In this document: positions 58,774 through 64,000 of the stretch, piece after piece | Layout of the letters: each line of letters opens with the position of its first letter | How positions within the stretch are numbered: the first letter of the stretch is position 1 | Origin: Dokdonia donghaensis DSW-1 | Lineage (GTDB): Bacteria; Bacteroidota; Bacteroidia; Flavobacteriales; Flavobacteriaceae | Assembly (NCBI RefSeq): GCF_001653755.1 | Contig: NZ_CP015125.1 | Span: 2,365,501 to 2,429,500 of the forward strand | DNA: 64,000 nt | Reading direction: 5' to 3' | Notes under the pieces: generated by a model | Database searches by the model: none | The model's input: only the letters and a program-made list of their open reading frames with translations | Told to the model about the DNA's origin: nothing | Program-made: the position numbers and the translations under genes

Positions 58774-60921
58774 TTGAAAAACAAGCTCCTCATTATCATA
58801 ATAGTATGTTGTTACGGTGGGCTCGTGTATTGCCAGACCGGTAATAGTAAAGTAGTAGATAGTGTAACTGTTCTCCTGTCCTTATCTAAAGATGAAAACA
58901 TAAGTGGTAATTACAAAGAGGGTCTACAATATGCAACGTCTGCAGTGCAATATGCACATCAGAATAAGGATAAATCACTACAGGCAAAGGCCTACGTAAG
59001 TCTAGCTAATACCTATCAAGCTATAAAAGATTATGCTGATGCAAAAAAATACTACAACCTAGCATTAGATAAAAATACAGATGATTACTTTGTAAACGTA
59101 GCTTCACTTAATGGTCTCGGTAATATATATTCTATGGATATTGCCACTGCAGATACTGCTGCTGCTTTCTTTGAAAGATCAATAGATTATACATTAGAAG
59201 CAGGTAACACTGAGCATTCTTTTTACACCTACTATAATATAGCTGGTATGTATCTTAATTTTATAGATCCAGATAAGGCTTACCCCTACATTTTAGAAGC
59301 TAATAAGTTGTTACCTACAATTCAAGAAGAAGATCCTATCTATGAACTCTTACAACAGTTAAACTTTGCTATCTATTACAACCAAAAAGAGAACCATAGA
59401 CTCGCGCTAACATATATTGATAAAGCCCTAGAAATAGGAGAGGAGCATACCCTCACCAGAGAACTTATAGATATTTATGATTTTAAAAGTGAGATACATC
59501 AAGAGTTAGGGGAATATGATTTAGCCTTAGACAATTTAAGACAGCATTTTTATTATAAAGATTTAGACTTTAATGAAGTCAAAAACCTTCAAATAGAGCA
59601 GGTTGAAGCAGATTTTAAAGTAAAAGAGTTTCAACAAAAAGCAGAAGCCTCAAGACTTAAAACCAATCTAATCACCATAATTGGTGTTGGTACACTTTTA
59701 TTTATAATAATTTGTTTTCTAATATTCTACAACTACAAAAGACGCTTGTCTTTTTTAAAACTTGAGAAAAAAAATGAAGCTTTAGTACAAGCAAAAAATG
59801 AAGCAGAAAAGGCAAATAAAATAAAATCTGAACTTCTTGTAAACATAAGTCACGATTTAAGAACGCCTTTATATGGAGTATTAGGTATCACAGAGATGTT
59901 AATAGAGAATTCTTCGGCAATAGATAGCCAAAAAGAGCTGTTAAACTCACTAAAATTTTCTGGAGATCACTTAAAATCTGTTGTCGATAATATTTTAAAA
60001 ATAGAAGAGGTAGAAACTAATAAAACTTCATTACAACTATCAAGGGTTAATCTATATACGCTATTAGATAATGTGGTGGGTTCATTAGATTATTTGGCAA
60101 ATCAACAAGAGACAGTTTTACAGCTCAATATTTCGCAAAATGTATCTTCATACTATCTACTTGATAAATCTAGTTTATCAGAAGTTCTCGAAAAACTGAT
60201 TGATAATGCCATAAAATATACTAAACAAGGAGTTGTATCTGTTTCTGTTGAACTTTTAGAGAAAAAACAAAGTAAGGAGTATATAAAGTTTCAAGTTTCA
60301 GATACGGGAAAAGGAATATCCAAAGAAGAGCTTTCTGTTATTTTTGAGAATTTTAAACAAGGTACTATAGAGCAAAATGTTTCTTATGGCATAGGCTTAG
60401 GATTACCTATAGTCAAGTACTTAATTCAAATAATGGGAAGTGAATTAATGGTAGAAAGTACGGTGGGACAAGGGTCACAATTTTCCTTTACCTTAGAATG
60501 CGAAAATTTGTCAAATAATTTAATCATCGATCCTGTATCACAAACTAAAAACTTACATATTTTAGTAGTCGAAGACAACAAAATCAACCAGCTTGTTACA
60601 CAAAAACTAATAACCTCATTAGGTCACAGCTGTACCATTGCAGCAAATGGAGAAGAGGCTATAGATGAATACAACAAAACTCATTTTGATTTAATACTTA
60701 TGGATCTCAATATGCCCGTGATGAATGGATTTGAAGCCTCAGAAGTAATTTCCAGAGAAAACAAAAATGTCCCCATTATTGCATTAACAGCATTAGAAAT
60801 TAGTGAGGTTAAAGAACGATGTGACAGTGTGGGTTTATGTACCATTATAAATAAGCCTGTAGATAAAAATACTATTGAAAAAATTATTAATAAAACAGTT
60901 CTTCATAAAAAACTAAAATAA
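58774..60921 (+). CDS. TPR-containing hybrid sensor histidine kinase/response regulator
   Basis: A 715-residue membrane signalling protein. Translation probably starts at TTG (58774), giving signal sequence MKNKLLIIIIVCCYGGLVYC. An extracytoplasmic region of about 250 residues consists of TPR repeats (AKAYVSLANTYQAIKDYADAK and others). A membrane helix (ITIIGVGTLLFIIICFLIF) and coiled coil follow. The HisKA motif is NISHDLRTPLYG, the ATPase has NAIKYT, DTGKGIS and GIGLGLPIV. A C-terminal receiver has VVEDNKIN, phosphoacceptor DLILMDLNMPVMNG and INKPVD. There is no DNA-binding domain, so the phosphate must go elsewhere. A secreted cupin gene follows after 6 bases. Confidence 0.93.
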   Translation: MKNKLLIIIIVCCYGGLVYCQTGNSKVVDSVTVLLSLSKDENISGNYKEGLQYATSAVQYAHQNKDKSLQAKAYVSLANTYQAIKDYADAKKYYNLALDKNTDDYFVNVASLNGLGNIYSMDIATADTAAAFFERSIDYTLEAGNTEHSFYTYYNIAGMYLNFIDPDKAYPYILEANKLLPTIQEEDPIYELLQQLNFAIYYNQKENHRLALTYIDKALEIGEEHTLTRELIDIYDFKSEIHQELGEYDLALDNLRQHFYYKDLDFNEVKNLQIEQVEADFKVKEFQQKAEASRLKTNLITIIGVGTLLFIIICFLIFYNYKRRLSFLKLEKKNEALVQAKNEAEKANKIKSELLVNISHDLRTPLYGVLGITEMLIENSSAIDSQKELLNSLKFSGDHLKSVVDNILKIEEVETNKTSLQLSRVNLYTLLDNVVGSLDYLANQQETVLQLNISQNVSSYYLLDKSSLSEVLEKLIDNAIKYTKQGVVSVSVELLEKKQSKEYIKFQVSDTGKGISKEELSVIFENFKQGTIEQNVSYGIGLGLPIVKYLIQIMGSELMVESTVGQGSQFSFTLECENLSNNLIIDPVSQTKNLHILVVEDNKINQLVTQKLITSLGHSCTIAANGEEAIDEYNKTHFDLILMDLNMPVMNGFEASEVISRENKNVPIIALTALEISEVKERCDSVGLCTIINKPVDKNTIEKIINKTVLHKKLK

Positions 60922-60927
60922 AAATCA

Positions 60928-61404
60928 ATGAAAAATTTCTTTGTCGGGTTACTAATTTTAGCTTGCTATAATGCAATAGCCCAAGATGATTATTATAATA
61001 TAGTCTCGTATACTGATGAAGGCGCAAAAGCACCAAATACGCATTACATAGGAGAGGCCTGGCTTAGTAGATTACTACAAGAAGATAATGAATTGCCATA
61101 TAATGTAGTAAAAGCAACTTTTAAAGCAAACTCAACACTAGACTGGCATAAGCATAGTACACTACAAGTGTTAATTGTAGTAGACGGCATAGGTTATTAT
61201 CAAGAAAAAGGCAAGGCACCTTATAAAATGAAAAGCGGTGATATTATAACGTGCTCAAAAGATACAGAACATTGGCACGCATCATCAAAAGAAAGTGATG
61301 TAACTTACTTAGCCCTGTACAGTGGTCAAACACCTACAGAATGGACAGAAGTTCTCACTCAAGAATACTATGATAGCGTCGCTGTTAAACTTAGTAAGGA
61401 GTAA
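60928..61404 (+). CDS. Exported cupin-domain protein
   Basis: A 158-residue protein with signal peptide MKNFFVGLLILACYNAIAQ and one cupin barrel: TLDWHKHSTLQVLIVVDGIG gives the first metal motif (HxH...E replaced by Q), and KSGDIITCSKDTEHWHASS the second, with the conserved His. It is therefore probably a metal-binding cupin of the type that binds or modifies a small molecule outside the cytoplasm. It starts 6 bases after the hybrid kinase, so the two are an operon; the cupin could act as ligand handler for the TPR sensor, an inference from position. Confidence 0.85.
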   Translation: MKNFFVGLLILACYNAIAQDDYYNIVSYTDEGAKAPNTHYIGEAWLSRLLQEDNELPYNVVKATFKANSTLDWHKHSTLQVLIVVDGIGYYQEKGKAPYKMKSGDIITCSKDTEHWHASSKESDVTYLALYSGQTPTEWTEVLTQEYYDSVAVKLSKE

Positions 61405-61529
61405 TAATTATTTGACATAATATAAAAGACTCAGAAAAATATTAAAGTAAAGAGTGCTAAAATGTAAGTTTGAATAGATTTACACAGGCTTTTGCAGTTA
61501 ATTATTAGACGGCAAACTATTTCATAAAT

Positions 61530-61570
61530 CGCTTATAAAACTTTTTATGTACAATTGTACAGTATAAGCG
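61530..61570. repeat. Nested dyad: CGCTTATA ... TGTACAATTGTACA ... TATAAGCG
   Basis: A perfect 14-bp palindrome (61548-61561) sits off-centre inside an 8-bp inverted repeat (61530-61537 with 61563-61570). Such a nested structure can be an operator or an integration-site-like feature. Confidence 0.6.
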
Positions 61571-61695
61571 AGTATTTGAAATTATAAAGAAAGAAAGAAT
61601 TAATTTATTGATTCTTTTAAGAGTTGATTTGCAATACGTAAAGAAACAAAGGTTATACATAGGTTCCTAAGGCATTATATCTGTAACTATGTCAA

Positions 61696-61717
61696 ATAGC
61701 GCTGAAAAGCGCGCTAT
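61696..61717. repeat. Hairpin ATAGCGC / GCGCTAT
   Basis: A 7-bp GC-rich stem with an 8-nt loop in the gene-free region; there is no T-run, so it is not a classic terminator. Confidence 0.5.
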
Positions 61718-61773
61718 CCACTCATTCTTTTAATATATCAATTTGTACTATAATGTTCTGCTTTATGTCACTT

Positions 61774-61790
61774 TGCTTTGAGACAAAGCA
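61774..61790. repeat. Tight hairpin TGCTTTG-AGA-CAAAGCA
   Basis: A perfect 7-bp stem with a 3-nt loop in the gene-free region before the nuclease-STAND gene. Confidence 0.55.
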
Positions 61791-62024
61791 CGCGATACTG
61801 GCGTATCTCCTTTTAAAAAGTTTTCTTCACTAAGGTTTATTTAAAAATGTGAATGGAACACTTTTTACAGCGTTGGCAGTGGGATGGAGGGAAAGTGTGT
61901 GAAGTGGAATTCCGAGGCTAATTAATATTGTAAGATTTAGAATTTTAAAAAGGGTTTGTTTGTATCATTGAGTAATTTGATAAGCCATAATAATTACTAT
62001 AATTTTATATGCTAAAATCAGGGT

Positions 62025-64000
62025 ATGAGTAGTTTAATTAATTGGGAGAATCTTAAACCATATAGAAGTGATCAGAAAAAGAGTTTTGAAGAACTTTGCT
62101 ATCAAATCACATATGAGGAATATAAAGATGAAGGACTTTTATCATCTATTGATGACAGTGGTGGAGGTGATGGTGTTGAGTTTTATATTGAGTTTCCAAA
62201 CGGGGATATTTGGGGTTGGCAATGCAAATTTTTTGGAAGATTCGACGAAGGTGGGGCTAAAGAACAGATAAAAAAGTCTCTTAAAAAAGCACACGAAGTT
62301 CACGGGAGTAATCTAAAAAAATGGACATTATGTTCCAAACTTTCGCTTACTCCAAATGAAAAGGATTGGTTTTACAATAAACTAGAAGAAACAATTATAA
62401 ATAGAGAACAAATACTACCCAATGACCACTCTGTTTTATTGGATCACTGGGGTGAAAGTGAAATATTAAATTTTCTTAGGAAATATTCGGATATACATAG
62501 ATATTTTTTTACCGATAAAGTACTTGATTTGGCTTGGTTTAAGAAGAAATTCGAACTCATTTTAAAATCTAGTGTAATAAAGGCGAAATATCTCAATGGC
62601 TTACATATAGAAGGACAAGCCGATTCATCTATAGCACAAATTATGTGCGATGAGCGATTAATCAAACAAATTGAAGAACACGCTGAAGAACTAGATATTG
62701 AAGAATTTGCTGTTGAGTTTACTGCAAAAATAAAAGCAATTGAAAACAATGAGAATGCGTTTGGTTTTGGTAATGATTATGAAAATGTAAAAAATTATGT
62801 TTTGTCAAGTGGTATTCCAGAGATCATAGATCGAGGTAATCAGCTCATAAATAAATCAATCGAACTAATTGAAAAGGAAGAATTCGTAGAACTCGATTCA
62901 TTGATAGGCAATATCAAGACCTATGTAGAAGAATTAAATGAATTATACAGTGACTATTCTAAATATAAACTTGTTGAGAACATACCTGACATACATTGGA
63001 ACACAGAAGAAGCTGAAAAAAATGAGAAAGTTAAAAACGAGATAAAAAAATGTCGAGAAACGGTTCTTGGCCCATATTTTACGCTTAGAAATTATATTGA
63101 TTCCTATCAAGGCATTTTCTACTACTTTGAGTTTATAAAATTAAATGAACTCCACATAACCGGGAAAGCTTCTAAAGGGAAAACTCACCTTGCCGTAAAT
63201 ATTGTTGAGTATCAAGTTAAAAAAAATAAACCTGCAGTATTTCTTTTCGGCAAAGATTTCAAAAGTGATATGTCCTTTCGTGAGCAACTTAGAGCTTTAT
63301 TGGACATACCTAGTAATTGGAGTATTAGTGATTTGCTTGGTGCACTAAATATCTCAGGACGGATAAATAAAACAAAAGCAATTCTATTGATTGATGGACT
63401 TAACGAGGCTTATCATTGGAAAAAAATTTGGTCAAATGATTTAGAAACATTTATAAATGAAATAAATAAAAATTATCCACATATATTATTTATTACTACT
63501 TATCGCAGCTCATATGAAAGAGCTATTTTTCCTGAAAATTATTTCAAATACGGTGAAGGAAACAATAAAAAAAGAGCACGTGTAGATGGTTTTGAACATT
63601 TCAATCTAGATGAAGCAATAGATAAATACTTCAATTATTATCAGATAACCCTAGAAAATAGATCTAGGGCATTAAATTCTTTTAAAGAACCACTTTATCT
63701 AAAAATATTTTGCGAAGCGAAACAAGGTCAAAAGGTTTCTTTTCAAAATGAAGACTTATTTGATGTTTTTGATCAGTTCATAGAAAAATCTAATAATAGT
63801 TTATTAGTGAAACTTGAGAGAGAGCAAAGGTTTAATAAGACATTTTTGTTTGACAAACTAAATATAATTGCAGATAAATTATGGCATTATGGAGCAAGGG
63901 ATATTAACTTAACCGAGATTGTGCCTTCAATTCTTTCAGAGGATGAATTAATCGCATTAGAAAATGAAGATTTATTAATATTTAGAGATTTCGGTGAATC
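62025..64000 (+). CDS. Nuclease-STAND NTPase, candidate anti-phage protein (3' end outside window)
   Basis: 658 codons are visible from ATG 62025; no stop occurs before the window end. Residues 1-130 look like a PD-(D/E)XK/Mrr-type nuclease: helix Glu22 in KKSFEELCYQI, Asp49 in GGGDGVEFYI and the QxK variant Gln66-Lys68 in WGWQCKFF. A long helical linker follows (residues 150-370). The NTPase has Walker A TGKASKGKTHLA near residues 379-390 and Walker B AILLIDGLNEA near 452-462, then FITTYRS, an arginine-sensor-like motif. This order, nuclease then P-loop then a long C-terminus, is that of antiviral STAND (Avs-type) proteins that bind a phage protein and then degrade DNA. The C-terminal sensor lies outside the window. 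Confidence 0.85.
   Translation, partial: MSSLINWENLKPYRSDQKKSFEELCYQITYEEYKDEGLLSSIDDSGGGDGVEFYIEFPNGDIWGWQCKFFGRFDEGGAKEQIKKSLKKAHEVHGSNLKKWTLCSKLSLTPNEKDWFYNKLEETIINREQILPNDHSVLLDHWGESEILNFLRKYSDIHRYFFTDKVLDLAWFKKKFELILKSSVIKAKYLNGLHIEGQADSSIAQIMCDERLIKQIEEHAEELDIEEFAVEFTAKIKAIENNENAFGFGNDYENVKNYVLSSGIPEIIDRGNQLINKSIELIEKEEFVELDSLIGNIKTYVEELNELYSDYSKYKLVENIPDIHWNTEEAEKNEKVKNEIKKCRETVLGPYFTLRNYIDSYQGIFYYFEFIKLNELHITGKASKGKTHLAVNIVEYQVKKNKPAVFLFGKDFKSDMSFREQLRALLDIPSNWSISDLLGALNISGRINKTKAILLIDGLNEAYHWKKIWSNDLETFINEINKNYPHILFITTYRSSYERAIFPENYFKYGEGNNKKRARVDGFEHFNLDEAIDKYFNYYQITLENRSRALNSFKEPLYLKIFCEAKQGQKVSFQNEDLFDVFDQFIEKSNNSLLVKLEREQRFNKTFLFDKLNIIADKLWHYGARDINLTEIVPSILSEDELIALENEDLLIFRDFGE

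Larger units (their letters stand above)
61405..62024. other. 620-base gene-free region with nested palindromes
   Basis: AT-rich and without a convincing gene. It contains a nested dyad (61530-61570), hairpin ATAGCGC/GCGCTAT (61696-61717) and a tight hairpin TGCTTTG-AGA-CAAAGCA (61774-61790). The region precedes the nuclease-STAND gene and may include its promoter and the edge of an acquired block. Confidence 0.6.

Noticed and set aside
1..64000. CRISPR arrays, tRNA or rRNA genes
   Set aside because: I found no regular short repeat-spacer pattern and no cloverleaf or rRNA-like sequence in the intergenic regions I read; the large gaps are AT-rich or repeat-bearing.

Overview
The window looks like chromosomal DNA from a marine flavobacterium (Bacteroidota, Flavobacteriaceae; my best guess is a Dokdonia/Krokinobacter-type organism, an inference without database support). 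The reasons are the AT-rich, A/T-leading intergenic sequence, few Shine-Dalgarno sites, the short Bacteroidetes-type primary sigma factor, several type IX secretion (T9SS) cargo proteins with C-terminal sorting domains, a TamB/TamL outer-membrane pair, and flavobacterial marker families (DUF4494, choice-of-anchor L, GEVED).

Layout. 1-11.5 kb (mostly minus strand): 5' part of uvrA, a frameshifted small methyltransferase gene, long-chain acyl-CoA synthetase, a secreted M14 carboxypeptidase, a DJ-1/PfpI lipoprotein, a Crp-type regulator and purL. 11.7-21.3 kb: a large T9SS cargo protein, secreted endonuclease I, an RsmB-like rRNA methyltransferase, a YCF48-type lipoprotein, an ECF sigma/anti-sigma-like/Spy-like operon and rpoD. 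21.5-32.8 kb: Dabb lipoprotein, ABC exporter, DUF2237, two tail-to-tail DoxX-like genes, a cold-shock-domain protein with a long leader, a pseudouridine synthase, rlmF, a DnaQ-GIY-YIG fusion nuclease, an EF-hand protein, an old-yellow-enzyme and a zinc alcohol dehydrogenase. 33-46 kb: choice-of-anchor L protein, the tamB-tamL operon, an FAD oxidoreductase and mqo. 45.9-49.2 kb: an accessory island with lipoproteins, a 5'-truncated IS110 transposase, two copies of a roughly 150-bp direct repeat, and small genes flanked by repeated, strongly folded motifs. 49.2-61.4 kb: desaturase, Crp regulator, DMT transporter, J-domain/KTSC protein, DEAD-box helicase, M13 peptidase, cold-shock protein, DUF4494, a TPR hybrid histidine kinase and a secreted cupin. 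61.4-64 kb: a palindrome-rich gap and then a nuclease-STAND NTPase gene cut by the window end, a likely anti-phage gene.

The two most unusual signals are, first, a dispersed palindrome, GCTTTCGCGAAAGC, present in 15 perfect copies at roughly 2-6 kb spacing. It lies both between genes and inside reading frames, where it encodes AFAKA, LSRK or RFRES, and it is missing as a perfect copy from the two accessory regions. Second, the 46-49 kb island has a cassette-like architecture: ATAGAC...GTTGCTCACA motifs, perfect inverted repeats and direct repeats around small hypothetical genes. The nuclease-STAND gene suggests that a defence locus begins at the right edge. Several genes (ECF sigma, the first Crp regulator) have no ATG/GTG/TTG at the expected start, and the methyltransferase is frameshifted; these either use unusual starts or reflect decay or sequence errors.
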